In this document: positions 52,010 through 61,115 of the stretch, one piece after another
How the letters are laid out: every line of letters starts with the position of its first letter
Position numbering within the stretch: position 1 is the first letter of the stretch
IMG/VR virus record: IMGVR_UViG_3300012147_001040
Coordinates: 1 to 64,000 of that record
Source: a virus
Reading direction: 5' to 3' (one strand)
DNA: 64,000 bases
Notes under the pieces: model-generated
Told to the model about the DNA's origin: nothing
Database searches by the model: none
Seen by the model: only the letters and a program-made list of their open reading frames with translations
Position numbers and translations under genes: made by a program

Positions 52010-52468
52010 TTATTTCCTCTCTGCTCTTATAGCGTATAATTCGTTCTCTCTTCTTGTCAATTCTCTTTTAAATGTAGCAATATACTCACTTATCGTTTTA
52101 TCAATTCCATCTAATTTTATTAACTCTAACTTTAATTCGTCTATTTGATCATTTAGCCTAGATAAATCCACATTAGTACTAATAAGATAGTCTGTAGCGG
52201 CAGATTTAGTCTTATATTGTTTTAGTACTTCTTTGTCGAGAACTATAGCTATAGAGGACTCAAAGAGTTTATTTTTTTTAGCAATTTCAGCTTTAGTTTG
52301 ATTTTGTTCAGACTTAAAATAAATTAAAAACTGAGCTAGTGCAATTGAGTACATACTAATAGTTGCCCCATCTAGATTATTAAGACTTCTAGGGTTAAAA
52401 TTCCAAATCTCATCAACAAGGGTGTTATTTATTTTTATATTTTGAAAGGATGTTATTGCTTGGTCCAT
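52010..52468 (-). CDS. Coiled-coil hypothetical protein
   Basis: A 152-residue protein that is nearly all helix, with heptads in LNDQIDELKLELIKLDGIDK. It sits directly upstream of the helicase gene (2-base gap, preceded by GATAGGAGG) and may help helicase loading or assembly, but no loader motif is visible. Confidence 0.55.
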   Translation of the reverse strand: MDQAITSFQNIKINNTLVDEIWNFNPRSLNNLDGATISMYSIALAQFLIYFKSEQNQTKAEIAKKNKLFESSIAIVLDKEVLKQYKTKSAATDYLISTNVDLSRLNDQIDELKLELIKLDGIDKTISEYIATFKRELTRRENELYAIRAERK

Positions 52469-52476
52469 ACTACCTC

Positions 52477-52779
52477 CTATGATGCTTTATCATCACCATC
52501 TATTCTTTCTTCGTATGATCTGTGGTCATGTTTACCAGTGCAATAATAGTCCCATTCCACTACTTTATTAGTTTTAGGATCAATTACAGGGCAGTAATGA
52601 TTCTCCATTGGTACCGCTACCCCGTTCACATAATCAGCTTGTATACAAAACTTACTAAGGTCGCAATATTTACTATCCCCGAGGATTGTTCCATCCCTGA
52701 GACAACAGAAGTCTTTACAGTCTTTATTGTACTTAGTAGAATCAGACGTAATTAAAGTATTTACATCGTATTTATTCAT
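52477..52779 (-). CDS. Cysteine-rich hypothetical protein
   Basis: A 100-residue protein with cysteines in DCKDFCCLRDG, YCDLSKFC, HYCPVIDP and YYCTGK, compatible with one or two zinc or Fe-S sites. C-terminus acidic. Placed between a type B HNH gene upstream and the coiled-coil gene. Function unknown. Confidence 0.5.
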   Translation of the reverse strand: MNKYDVNTLITSDSTKYNKDCKDFCCLRDGTILGDSKYCDLSKFCIQADYVNGVAVPMENHYCPVIDPKTNKVVEWDYYCTGKHDHRSYEERIDGDDKAS

Positions 52780-52783
52780 AACA

Positions 52784-53827
52784 TTATCCTTTATCGTTAA
52801 AATATCTTCTATATATAACAGCCTGATACCAGGCTTTATGCCATGTTCTATCTTTATTGGCCTTAGAATTACACGAACGGCACACAGTTATTAAATTATT
52901 TGGTTTACAGTTCTTTTTATTATAATCAATGTGATGGATGGTTAGATCCCTTGAATCAGGTGAGTCACAGTAGGGGTTTAAACATTTATTCCCGTCTCTA
53001 TTTCTTATATCTTTTTTATATTCTAAATCTTTCCAAGCTTCGCAATACGGTTCAAAAGAAATACCTCCTTTCCAAGACGGATGATTTTCTCCCATATTAT
53101 TAATACAGTAACAAGTAGGACATCTAACCCCTCTAGCCCAATCAGTCCATATTATACTATGCTTGTGACCGTTATGACAAATATATTTTAACTTAGTGTG
53201 ATTATTAATATATTTAGTACTTAGTAATATGTAGCCCGCAGACTCGAACGAATTTCTCACATCTTTAATAGTTTTTTTTATTTTTTTAGAGCAATAAGGA
53301 CATCTCCTACCAATGCCCCATTTACCAAATGATATGGAATGTATGTGCCCTTTAGGACAAACATACTTTAACTTAGTTCTATTATTTATATACTCTTTAC
53401 TAAGTAATATATACCCTTCTTTCTCAAAAGAATATTTTACAAAATCATATGTGGGTTTTATATTTCCATTACAATACCAACATCTTTTACCATAATGCCA
53501 ATCAGTCCAAGTAATAGAATGCTTATGCCCCTTAGAACAAATATAATCTAACTTAGTGTAAGCGTTTTTATACTCATTGCTAAGAAGTACATAACCCTCT
53601 TTCTCAAAAGATTTTCTAACTTGTTCTATATCTAATTTAGTATTTCCGTAACAATAAGGACATCTATTACCTAAGGTATTCCAACAGTTCCAAGATACCC
53701 TATGTATATGTCCTTTAGGACAAAGATAATCTAGCTTAGTCTTATTATTTTTATACTCCTTACTAAGGAGGGTGTACCCCTCCTTTTCAAAAGATTTTTT
53801 AATAAAATCATAGGTTAATTTCTTCAT
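52784..53827 (-). CDS. HNH homing endonuclease with four zinc-ribbon repeats (type B)
   Basis: A 347-residue paralogue starting MKKLTYDFIKKSFEKEGY. Repeats begin LTYDFIKKSF, DIEQVRKSFE, TYDFVKYSFE, TIKDVRNSFE, each with CPKGHxHS...RCPYC-like zinc ligands. HNH: NRDGNKCLNPYC, DLTIHHIDYNKKNC, CRSCNSKANKD. Its ATG overlaps the Vsr-like gene stop (ATGA). Two nuclease genes therefore follow recA in tandem. Confidence 0.88.
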   Translation of the reverse strand: MKKLTYDFIKKSFEKEGYTLLSKEYKNNKTKLDYLCPKGHIHRVSWNCWNTLGNRCPYCYGNTKLDIEQVRKSFEKEGYVLLSNEYKNAYTKLDYICSKGHKHSITWTDWHYGKRCWYCNGNIKPTYDFVKYSFEKEGYILLSKEYINNRTKLKYVCPKGHIHSISFGKWGIGRRCPYCSKKIKKTIKDVRNSFESAGYILLSTKYINNHTKLKYICHNGHKHSIIWTDWARGVRCPTCYCINNMGENHPSWKGGISFEPYCEAWKDLEYKKDIRNRDGNKCLNPYCDSPDSRDLTIHHIDYNKKNCKPNNLITVCRSCNSKANKDRTWHKAWYQAVIYRRYFNDKG

Positions 53828-54204
53828 TTCTTTTTTCTACCTGAATAATTTGTTCCATTGTTCATAGCTTCAGTAATTCTGGTAAGCATAAGGTCTTCCG
53901 TAATTTCATCATCGTAGTTTATATAAACTAAATAAAAATCTTCTTCTTGTATATATTCTATCTTTAGATTATCCCTGTTTACTTGCCCTTGAAATTTTTC
54001 TTTGTCCCCATGAAAATGACTAACAAATTTAAAATGCTGTTGCCCCTGTACTTCCACGAATAAACGCAGTTCTCTCACATAAAAATCAAAAAACAGTTTA
54101 TGCTTTTTGTAATTAATAAAATGCTCTTCAAAAATACGTTTATTTGGTACTGCCGGAAAAAGCTTCACCAGTATAGATTGGACCAGTTTGGCAATGTAGC
54201 TCAT
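53824..54204 (-). CDS. Vsr-fold (EDxHD-like) endonuclease
   Basis: A 126-residue protein with the short Vsr-like core: IFEEHFINYKKHKLFFDFYV, then LRLFVEVQGQQHF (E-x-Q-G-x-QHF, usual: IExDGxQHY), then RDNLKIEY and YLVYINYD. Such modules serve in mismatch repair and as homing nucleases. The start overlaps recA's 3' end by 65 bases in another frame; a later GTG start inside (KLFPAVPNK) is possible. Confidence 0.65.
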   Translation of the reverse strand: MSYIAKLVQSILVKLFPAVPNKRIFEEHFINYKKHKLFFDFYVRELRLFVEVQGQQHFKFVSHFHGDKEKFQGQVNRDNLKIEYIQEEDFYLVYINYDDEITEDLMLTRITEAMNNGTNYSGRKKK

Positions 54205-55297
54205 AAGCCTCTTTTAAACCAGAAAGATTTTTAATTTCTTCAACCACTTTATTAAATAACTCTTCATTGGTTCTTAATGTTTCTAATACATTGATTTCAC
54301 CTTGGCCTATATTTTCATCATTGTACTTAAACCAAGAACCAGCTTTCTCAATTATATTAAGACTGGTTGCCATAGACAAAACTTCCCAATACATATCGTA
54401 CCCTTTACCATAAACCAACCGCAATGTGGCTTTTCTGAATGGCTCACCAAGTTTATTTTTTACTACTTCGTGTATAGCCTCATGCCCTATAATCTCCCCA
54501 GTTACTGGATCGGCGATTCTACGAGATCTTGCTTCTGGACCTTTCAAAGAAATCCTACCTGTAGCATAAAAGCCTAAACTTTCACCACCACTTGTAGTAT
54601 CCGGTGGAGCATACGGAGATAGATTTTTCCTAATCTGATTAACAAAAATTAATAACGTCTGTGTTTCAGCGGCTTGAGGAGATATCTTTCGTAATGCTTT
54701 ACTCATCAACCTAGCCTGTAAAGCCATAGTATCTTTCTCAATTTCTGCTTGAGCTTCGGCATTGGGGATCAGCGCAGAGACACTATCAACTACAATAACA
54801 TCGTATGCCCCTGTCTTAATCAACCTCTCAAGAATATCTAGGTTAGGTTCTCCGCCATATACCTGAACTAGCTCAAGTTTTTCAGAATCAACTCCGTACC
54901 TTTCAAAAAGTTTAGGATCAACAGCCTGTTCGGCATCCAAATAAGCACACTTCATACCCCTTTTCTGAGCCTGTATAACCACACTGACACCCAGTGTACT
55001 CTTTCCACTTGAATTGGGACCATACACCTCATAAACGCGCCCTAATGCCATACCCCCTCTACCTAATGCCAAGTCAAGACTTAATGAGCCAGTACTAATT
55101 GTCCTAATACTGTTTTGACTCTCAGAAAGCGGTTTTAATATGTCACCATACTTCTTTTTAATGGCAGCTAAAGCGAACTCTCTAGTTTTATCCATTATAA
55201 CAAGCTCTACTTTCTTTTTTGTATCTGTGTCTATTTTCTTTTTAACTTTAGCTTCTTCAGCTTTAGTAAGCTTCTCAACATTTTTTTTATCACTCAT
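54140..55297 (-). CDS. recA: RecA recombinase
   Basis: A 385-residue recombinase. Seen: Walker A VYGPNSSGKSTL (about 92-102), AYLDAEQAVDP, VIVVDSVSALIPNAE (Walker B), AETQTLLIFVNQIRKN (loop L1/Q motif) and the GGESLGFYATGRISL L2 region. About 30 basic N-terminal residues precede the core. Functions in homologous repair with RuvC-like and RecB-like proteins. Overlaps neighbours on both sides. Confidence 0.95.
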   Translation of the reverse strand: MSDKKNVEKLTKAEEAKVKKKIDTDTKKKVELVIMDKTREFALAAIKKKYGDILKPLSESQNSIRTISTGSLSLDLALGRGGMALGRVYEVYGPNSSGKSTLGVSVVIQAQKRGMKCAYLDAEQAVDPKLFERYGVDSEKLELVQVYGGEPNLDILERLIKTGAYDVIVVDSVSALIPNAEAQAEIEKDTMALQARLMSKALRKISPQAAETQTLLIFVNQIRKNLSPYAPPDTTSGGESLGFYATGRISLKGPEARSRRIADPVTGEIIGHEAIHEVVKNKLGEPFRKATLRLVYGKGYDMYWEVLSMATSLNIIEKAGSWFKYNDENIGQGEINVLETLRTNEELFNKVVEEIKNLSGLKEAYELHCQTGPIYTGEAFSGSTK

Positions 55298-55905
55298 CTA
55301 TGGCTATCTATCTCCTCTGATATTTGTTGTAAATTCGGTAAACCAAACTCCACCTCGTGGGTTCTTAAATATTCTTCTGCCTGTAAATCAGCCAACCATA
55401 CTAAACGGTCCTCGTTCTTATTAAAATTATTCATAATCTGTAAAGCTTTTTCAGTAATCCAACCTAACTTATCTTGACCGAACATTGCAAAAGATACAAA
55501 TATTTCATTATTAAATTTAAATTCCTCTTCATTATTAAACACTGTAGTAACAATCATAGCACACTTAATTAACGACTCTTTATACCCTAATCCAGTAGAA
55601 TCACTAATCTTTTTTACAAAGTGCTTTGCAATAGATCCATCCTTCTTGGTATCCCGATATGCAGTAAGTTCTGGATGTTTATGGTATAAGACACAATAAA
55701 AGTGCTCAATTAAATCAGATAATTTTTTTATATCTTTATAACCTTTAGGAGGGGAAATAATAGCCATCCCTTCATCTTTTAATATTTTCCTACAGGTACT
55801 AATCAACATATTAAGTTTATCTTCTTCTGGGATCATAACCAACTGAGTTAACTCCGCTAACATCGCATATAATTCTACTGAATACCTATCTAAATTAGTC
55901 GTCAC
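55294..55905 (-). CDS. Hypothetical protein in replication operon
   Basis: A 203-residue, mostly helical protein between clamp and recA genes, overlapping the recA start by 4 bases (ATGA) and one base after the clamp stop. Segments: MLAELTQLVMIPEEDKLNM, SIAKHFVKKISDSTGLGYKE, MFGQDKLGWITEKAL, then an acidic end. No motif recognised. Position suggests a replication or loader accessory. Confidence 0.5.
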   Translation of the reverse strand: MTTNLDRYSVELYAMLAELTQLVMIPEEDKLNMLISTCRKILKDEGMAIISPPKGYKDIKKLSDLIEHFYCVLYHKHPELTAYRDTKKDGSIAKHFVKKISDSTGLGYKESLIKCAMIVTTVFNNEEEFKFNNEIFVSFAMFGQDKLGWITEKALQIMNNFNKNEDRLVWLADLQAEEYLRTHEVEFGLPNLQQISEEIDSHR

Positions 55906-55906
55906 A

Positions 55907-57034
55907 TTATCTCCTGACTAAGTTTACTACATAAGCTTTTTGATCGTCATAGCCTTTAGAAACTACAATCAGCCCATTTTTTTCATCTAAACACTTTAAT
56001 TCCACATTATCATCTGTCATAGAATGCAGTGTATTCAATAAATCTTTACCGTCCACGTCTAAAATAAAATCAATATCCTTATTACCTACATTATCATACT
56101 CAAATAAAGAATTATCAGTACTCAACGATAGTTTATTATCGTTAACTTTTAAACTTACCCTATTATAATCCTCACCATTAAGTACGTCTACAAAAGAAGA
56201 TAAACCATTAACTAACATCTCTCTATTAATTTCCACAGTTTTATCAAAAACATCAAACATTTTTTGGTAATTAGGGTAGGTTTTTAGTACATTACTTTCT
56301 CCCCAAAATAAAACGTTATCAAACGATACTTTAATCGATCTATCACTAAATTCCATAAAAAGTTGTGCGTCATCTATAAGTACACGGCGGAGCCCCATAA
56401 TAAAACTGTGTTTTAATAAGTATTCTTGATCTTCAATAGTATTTTCATTTTTAACTATAAACTCAGAAATAAGTTTACCGTTAGTACTCACAAAATTTAT
56501 CTTATCCTTAGAAAAAGCCATACGAATCCCTTTAATATACGCCGTAGGGCCATTAGGATCTACAGCATATAAGACTTTATCAATCGCTGACTTAATTATG
56601 CTTGAATTTAAAATGAGATTGGGTTGATCTATCGTAGATATAGCAATAAATCTAGCAGCTTTAATAGTATCTAATTTAAGGTTAGACTTAGAAGTGCTGT
56701 CATCTAAATGACTGTTTATAACCTTAACATGTAGGCGTGGAGGTTTAGAAATAAAATGAAAATCTTTAACTCCAATCTCCCCATCCCAAGACGCAAATGT
56801 CATAATATAAGATTTAATTTTACTAAAAATTACAGTTTGTTCACCGGGCTTTACTACTTTGGCAGGAACTTTACAAGAAATGCCTGTTTTACCATTGTTT
56901 GAAAGAAAAAGGACAGAGTCTTCTTCAGCTTTTATAACAATCTGCCCCTCAAATGAAGTAGTGTTCATTTTAGCTGTAACACTTAACAGCTTAATAGCAC
57001 GCTGAGCTTCGTGCGTTTTAACAAAAAATTCCAT
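55907..57034 (-). CDS. dnaN: Sliding clamp, DnaN-like
   Basis: Processivity clamp for the phage polymerase. The 375 residues start MEFFVKTHEAQRAIKLLSVT as in bacterial beta clamps; later LFLSNNGKTGISCKVPAKV, IKGIRMAFSKDKINFVSTNG (family: V..T.DG), ADPNGP/AVDPNGP region, and LKVNDNKLSLSTDNSLFEYD. Length equals that of DnaN (about 370). ATG 57034 follows AGGGG by 5 bases; the frame is open back to 57130 through the promoter. First gene of the replication block. Confidence 0.85.
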   Translation of the reverse strand: MEFFVKTHEAQRAIKLLSVTAKMNTTSFEGQIVIKAEEDSVLFLSNNGKTGISCKVPAKVVKPGEQTVIFSKIKSYIMTFASWDGEIGVKDFHFISKPPRLHVKVINSHLDDSTSKSNLKLDTIKAARFIAISTIDQPNLILNSSIIKSAIDKVLYAVDPNGPTAYIKGIRMAFSKDKINFVSTNGKLISEFIVKNENTIEDQEYLLKHSFIMGLRRVLIDDAQLFMEFSDRSIKVSFDNVLFWGESNVLKTYPNYQKMFDVFDKTVEINREMLVNGLSSFVDVLNGEDYNRVSLKVNDNKLSLSTDNSLFEYDNVGNKDIDFILDVDGKDLLNTLHSMTDDNVELKCLDEKNGLIVVSKGYDDQKAYVVNLVRR

Positions 57035-57118
57035 TAATACCCCTTTTAAATTAATTATCTCTATTAGTATATCCATAGATAAACTAGTTAAATATGGATA
57101 CTCCAAAACCATACATAC

Positions 57119-57146
57119 AATATAACTCACTTTTTAGATTTGTCAA
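57119..57146 (-). promoter_or_regulatory. Vegetative-type promoter (TTGACA-16-TATATT), clamp-proximal
   Basis: TTGACA at 57146-57141, TATATT at 57124-57119, spacer 16. Nearest of three tandem promoters to the sliding clamp gene. Confidence 0.87.
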
Positions 57147-57209
57147 GTAGTTACTTTAATTTAATTAAATAGTATATATATAGATATATATATTGAAATA
57201 AACAGGTAT

Positions 57210-57237
57210 AATATAATCACCTTTTCTAGTTTGTCAA
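57210..57237 (-). promoter_or_regulatory. Vegetative-type promoter (TTGACA-16-TATATT), middle of tandem set
   Basis: TTGACA at 57237-57232, TATATT at 57215-57210, spacer 16, followed by a TATACCTGTT downstream sequence shared with the next promoter. Confidence 0.88.
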
Positions 57238-57287
57238 GAACTTATTTTAGACTTAGCTAAATAATGTATGTCGAGGTGAACAGGTAT

Positions 57288-57315
57288 AATATAACACAGA
57301 AATGCTACTTGTCAA
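57288..57315 (-). promoter_or_regulatory. Vegetative-type promoter (TTGACA-16-TATATT), distal of tandem set
   Basis: TTGACA at 57315-57310, TATATT at 57293-57288, spacer 16. The -35 lies 4 bases past the tail gene stop codon (57319). Confidence 0.88.
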
Positions 57316-57318
57316 GAG

Positions 57319-59187
57319 CTAACCAGAAATAGTTACCCAAGGTATTACCCCATCAAACCAAACCTCCTTATGGTCAAAATTATGAGATTTTAATATAACA
57401 TCCACGTATCTTGTACCAGATACTAAAGTGGTATCAAATTCATCATAAGTCCAATATACTTCTGTCGGTAATGTGTACCAAACTGTTCCAGAAACAGTAA
57501 GAGGGTTATTAACACTTCTTATACCTAGATAGGCAGACGCAGAGTAGGTTTTGTATTCAGCTTTAAAATGAAAAGTCGCTTTACCTTGATCAATATCCGA
57601 ACCACTTATACCCCCTAATAATAAATCCACCCTCTGTGATAAAATATAATCCGCATTAATATAATCTGAAAAAAACACAGAACCATGAGAGGCTGCTGAC
57701 GCTATTCCAAAATTTTGGTCTCCTTCATTAGTCCAGCCAGCAAGACTATTGTAATCAGCTGATGAGTTAATTAACTCTATATATTTTAATTTATCTAACT
57801 CTTCATAAGAGGTGCTCGGAATACGTATAAAAGTTTCAACATCATCAAAATAAGTAACACGTGACCAATCAGGGTGGTATGCTTTACATAACAAATCTAC
57901 ATACCGAGTGCCTGAAGTAAGGGTACGTCTATAGTAGGACTCTGTCCAAGAACTAGCAGACGCTGCTTGAACAACATAATTATCACTTCCAATCACAACT
58001 CTATTTTCATCTAAAAGTCTAGAGCCTATATACATACTACCACTTTGTTTCTGAAGAGTGGTAACAAATGAATATAATTCACTATCTATACCTGAAGCCG
58101 TAACACCTTGGGCAATCAAATCAATTTGTTGTGTCATAATATGAGTACCAGGAGCATTAACAGCCCTACCAAATTTATATGCGCTATTATACCCTTCACT
58201 ATAAGTAGATATACTTCCCTCCTCTTTCTCCCAACCTACCAAACTTCTTTGCTCCGCACCCGGGTTAGCTAATGAAAACTTTTTATTAATAAAAGCATGA
58301 GAAATAGCATCTCCCGACTCTACTGGATAACAATCAGACTTAAGAAGATCATTATAATAAGGAGAAATTGAATCATCTAAACAAATCATATAGTGTGGGC
58401 CTCCAAAAGATGTGCCTATTTCATAGGCGCCATCACTTGAAGTAACAGCACCTAGAAAAACATCATTGTCTTGCCTAAATATCCTAAGTTCCCTATTAAC
58501 TAAAAGGTCATCTTGCCTTATATTTCCAGTAAATTCATATAAAGGAGGATTAATAACAACTAAAGAAGTCCCATACTTAGCGCCATAGCCGTGGAACTTC
58601 TTAGAAGTACTTATGTAATCACTATCTCCCGATCCAAAAGCTGTAACACCCACAGCGACAGAAGAAGCGTCTACTCGGCACTTTATCATTTGTCTATTAT
58701 CAATAGAATAAAAGTAACTTGCTCCTAAATTGCCTTCAAATAAATAACAGTCACAGTTCTGTATAACTAATGATTCTATACTATGGACAGAATTACTAAA
58801 AAAAGAACCTCTACTAGAGGACGAAGAATCTAAAATACATTGACTAAAAATAGTGTCAAACGTAGGAGAACCATCCCCTGCCCTAAACCTAACCGCAGAA
58901 TACGCATCAGTACGAGTCGTTCTAATTTTAACTTTATCAATTAAAATAGGGTTACTTCCGTTATATACTATATCTAGTACACCAAAATAATTATTACTAG
59001 TAAGTTCTACCTTACCTTCAGCAGGGTAATCAGTGTTTCCTACTAAATTAACCACTTTATACTCCATAATTATATGCTCATCATAAACCCCTTCATCAAT
59101 CCATAGGGTGTCACCATCAGCCGCCTCATTATACGCTGAAATAATAGTAGTGTATAATTTATCTGGTCCTACGGGTAATATCGCCAT
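57319..59187 (-). CDS. Tail or fibre protein with beta-helix start
   Basis: A 622-residue protein. N-terminal 180 residues start like pectin-lyase-fold proteins: AYNEAADGDTLWIDEGVYDEH, NLVGNTDYPAEGKV, LIDKVKIRTT. The middle (about 200-300) carries YGAKYGTSLVV, REL-RIFRQDNDVFLG and HYMICLDDSISPYYNDL, a module also found in the next two genes. The C-terminal part has two copies of a galactose-binding-like unit (SFVTTLQKQSGSMYIGSRLL; FHFKAEYKTYSASAYLGIR), each ending RYVD. It probably sits at the host-contact end of the particle. Its ATG overlaps the upstream stop. Confidence 0.7.
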   Translation of the reverse strand: MAILPVGPDKLYTTIISAYNEAADGDTLWIDEGVYDEHIIMEYKVVNLVGNTDYPAEGKVELTSNNYFGVLDIVYNGSNPILIDKVKIRTTRTDAYSAVRFRAGDGSPTFDTIFSQCILDSSSSSRGSFFSNSVHSIESLVIQNCDCYLFEGNLGASYFYSIDNRQMIKCRVDASSVAVGVTAFGSGDSDYISTSKKFHGYGAKYGTSLVVINPPLYEFTGNIRQDDLLVNRELRIFRQDNDVFLGAVTSSDGAYEIGTSFGGPHYMICLDDSISPYYNDLLKSDCYPVESGDAISHAFINKKFSLANPGAEQRSLVGWEKEEGSISTYSEGYNSAYKFGRAVNAPGTHIMTQQIDLIAQGVTASGIDSELYSFVTTLQKQSGSMYIGSRLLDENRVVIGSDNYVVQAASASSWTESYYRRTLTSGTRYVDLLCKAYHPDWSRVTYFDDVETFIRIPSTSYEELDKLKYIELINSSADYNSLAGWTNEGDQNFGIASAASHGSVFFSDYINADYILSQRVDLLLGGISGSDIDQGKATFHFKAEYKTYSASAYLGIRSVNNPLTVSGTVWYTLPTEVYWTYDEFDTTLVSGTRYVDVILKSHNFDHKEVWFDGVIPWVTISG

Positions 59188-61115
59188 TAGTATAACTCCT
59201 TTGGTATTAATCTTCCTAGAATTAAATCATCATAGATAGGCTCACTTGCAACATCCTCACAAATAACAAAATGCTCCCCACTATACGTAGTTACCACCTG
59301 GTAATCAGTAGTTAGTGGTTCAGAAAGAGCTATACCTTCAACTTGATTTGTTACAGCATTAATGGCTTTAACATTCCAAAGTGAATTAGTACCATAAAAA
59401 CTAAACCCTTCAGGTATAGGGTGAGATAACTTAGTGTATGAAGTTAAAAAGTCTACTTTAGAAGCGTAACCGTCAGAAGAATATAAAGAAAACATAGGAA
59501 ATAATTCCGCATTATCAATCTCAAATATAGGATTGGTACCCATACTAGGATCTCCACCTAACATCCACTCACCATTCTTCGACCACCAAAGCCTACTATT
59601 AAAAGCATCATAAGCTATACCTATCACATCAGCAGGACTGCTGGATTCTCCTACTTTTACTCTTACATTATCCGTATAAAAACCACCATCTCTAGGACGA
59701 TACGCCCAACTTTTAGTATCTACACCTAAGGCACCATATAAACTAGAGCTATCAGTACCTAAACCACACCTACATTCACCATAAGTGTCATCAATAACTA
59801 CTTCCCAATACCACTTGCCCGTAGCTCTACCAACCGTAGCCCTGATACCGTGATGTTCATACCTATAAGTGGTAGGAAGTGTTGCCTGCTTAGCATCTAC
59901 TAAAGAAATTCGATTAGACTTATCATAAAAATTTAAAACTACACTATCAATTAAAGTGTTAGTACTAAATATATCAGATATATTTCCTGCAAAATAATAT
60001 TGCTTAGGTATATCAAATAAAGATTCACCATAATTAGGCCCATAACTATACTCTTCTCTTTGTATAACAAAATCATGTGTTGAAAGGTCTTTAGCGCTGT
60101 CCTCTTTGTTCATTAAGTAATAAATATAAAATCCCATAGGGTAACTTGAACCATCACCATAAAGGGTATCCAATACTTCAAACTTATAATATCTATAAGC
60201 AGTGTCATTAGCAAACCGAAACATAGCATTCTGTTCATTACAATCCACAGTTTCAAAAAGTATATTCCAACTAATAAAGTCATTAGATGCACTTAGACGA
60301 AACCTATCATAATAAGTTGTTCTATTCCTAAAAACCAATGTTGTTGCGATCTCCTCTAATCCCAGACCAAAATCAGTAATAATACTATATTCAGCAGCCG
60401 CAATAGGCATACTACTATAACTATTATAAACATTCTGATCAAACATATTACCAATCGAAGTAAAAGCGGCACTCGTAGTGTTAGATGTATTTAATAAATT
60501 ATATAAGAAACCAGTAGAGTAAGGAAGAGAGTAATAGTTAACAAACATAAGGTCTATAGGAGCTATTGATTTTTCTATTATAAAATCAGTAACTTGCATA
60601 CCAAGTGCAAAAAAGTCTGGATATAATGGGGAATAAGAATCAGAATCATTTCCAGTATAGCATATAAACCTACAATTTCGAAGCCTCACACCTCTAGCAT
60701 ATGTGTCATAACCGGAAAATAAATAAAAATTTTTGTTAGAAGCGCTTATTATACAACGATTAAAAATAAAATCAACAGTCTCACATGAATAAAAATAAAC
60801 TGCTTCATCATATCTGCCAGGATTACTTACAGGCGGAAATTGAATATTTATATTTTCTATATACACTGATTGTGTGGCTAACCAGACATTTTTAAAATAT
60901 AATACCGGTTTACTAACTATACTATTCGTTAGTATTACCTTGCCCTCACCAGGATACCTGGTGTTCCCAATCAAATGAACAACCTTACCGTCCATCCGTA
61001 TATCTTCATCATAGACACCTTCATCAATCCATAAGGCATCCCCATTAGCAGCTCTATTAAAAGCACTAATTATTGTTGTATAAGCCCGTGTAGGCCCCAC
61101 TCTAATCATCGTCAT
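59187..61115 (-). CDS. Tail or fibre protein with beta-helix start and SPRY domain
   Basis: A 642-residue protein. Opening matches the previous one: AFNRAANGDALWIDEGVYDED, HLIGNTRYPGEGKV. After about 340 residues comes YGPNYGESLFD, then a SPRY domain (about 415-575): GKWYWEVVIDD, CGLGTDSSS, DVIGIAYDAFNSRLWWSKNG, FPMFSLYSSD. SPRY modules bind ligands and occur in some phage tail proteins. The end repeats the shared module (HFVICEDVASEPIYDDLIL). Likely receptor contact. Confidence 0.72.
   Translation of the reverse strand: MTMIRVGPTRAYTTIISAFNRAANGDALWIDEGVYDEDIRMDGKVVHLIGNTRYPGEGKVILTNSIVSKPVLYFKNVWLATQSVYIENINIQFPPVSNPGRYDEAVYFYSCETVDFIFNRCIISASNKNFYLFSGYDTYARGVRLRNCRFICYTGNDSDSYSPLYPDFFALGMQVTDFIIEKSIAPIDLMFVNYYSLPYSTGFLYNLLNTSNTTSAAFTSIGNMFDQNVYNSYSSMPIAAAEYSIITDFGLGLEEIATTLVFRNRTTYYDRFRLSASNDFISWNILFETVDCNEQNAMFRFANDTAYRYYKFEVLDTLYGDGSSYPMGFYIYYLMNKEDSAKDLSTHDFVIQREEYSYGPNYGESLFDIPKQYYFAGNISDIFSTNTLIDSVVLNFYDKSNRISLVDAKQATLPTTYRYEHHGIRATVGRATGKWYWEVVIDDTYGECRCGLGTDSSSLYGALGVDTKSWAYRPRDGGFYTDNVRVKVGESSSPADVIGIAYDAFNSRLWWSKNGEWMLGGDPSMGTNPIFEIDNAELFPMFSLYSSDGYASKVDFLTSYTKLSHPIPEGFSFYGTNSLWNVKAINAVTNQVEGIALSEPLTTDYQVVTTYSGEHFVICEDVASEPIYDDLILGRLIPKELY

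Noticed and set aside
57160-57200. Replication origin suggested by the TATATATAGATATATATA run
   Set aside because: AT-rich with no iterons, DnaA-like boxes or other origin signs; it lies between tandem promoters.
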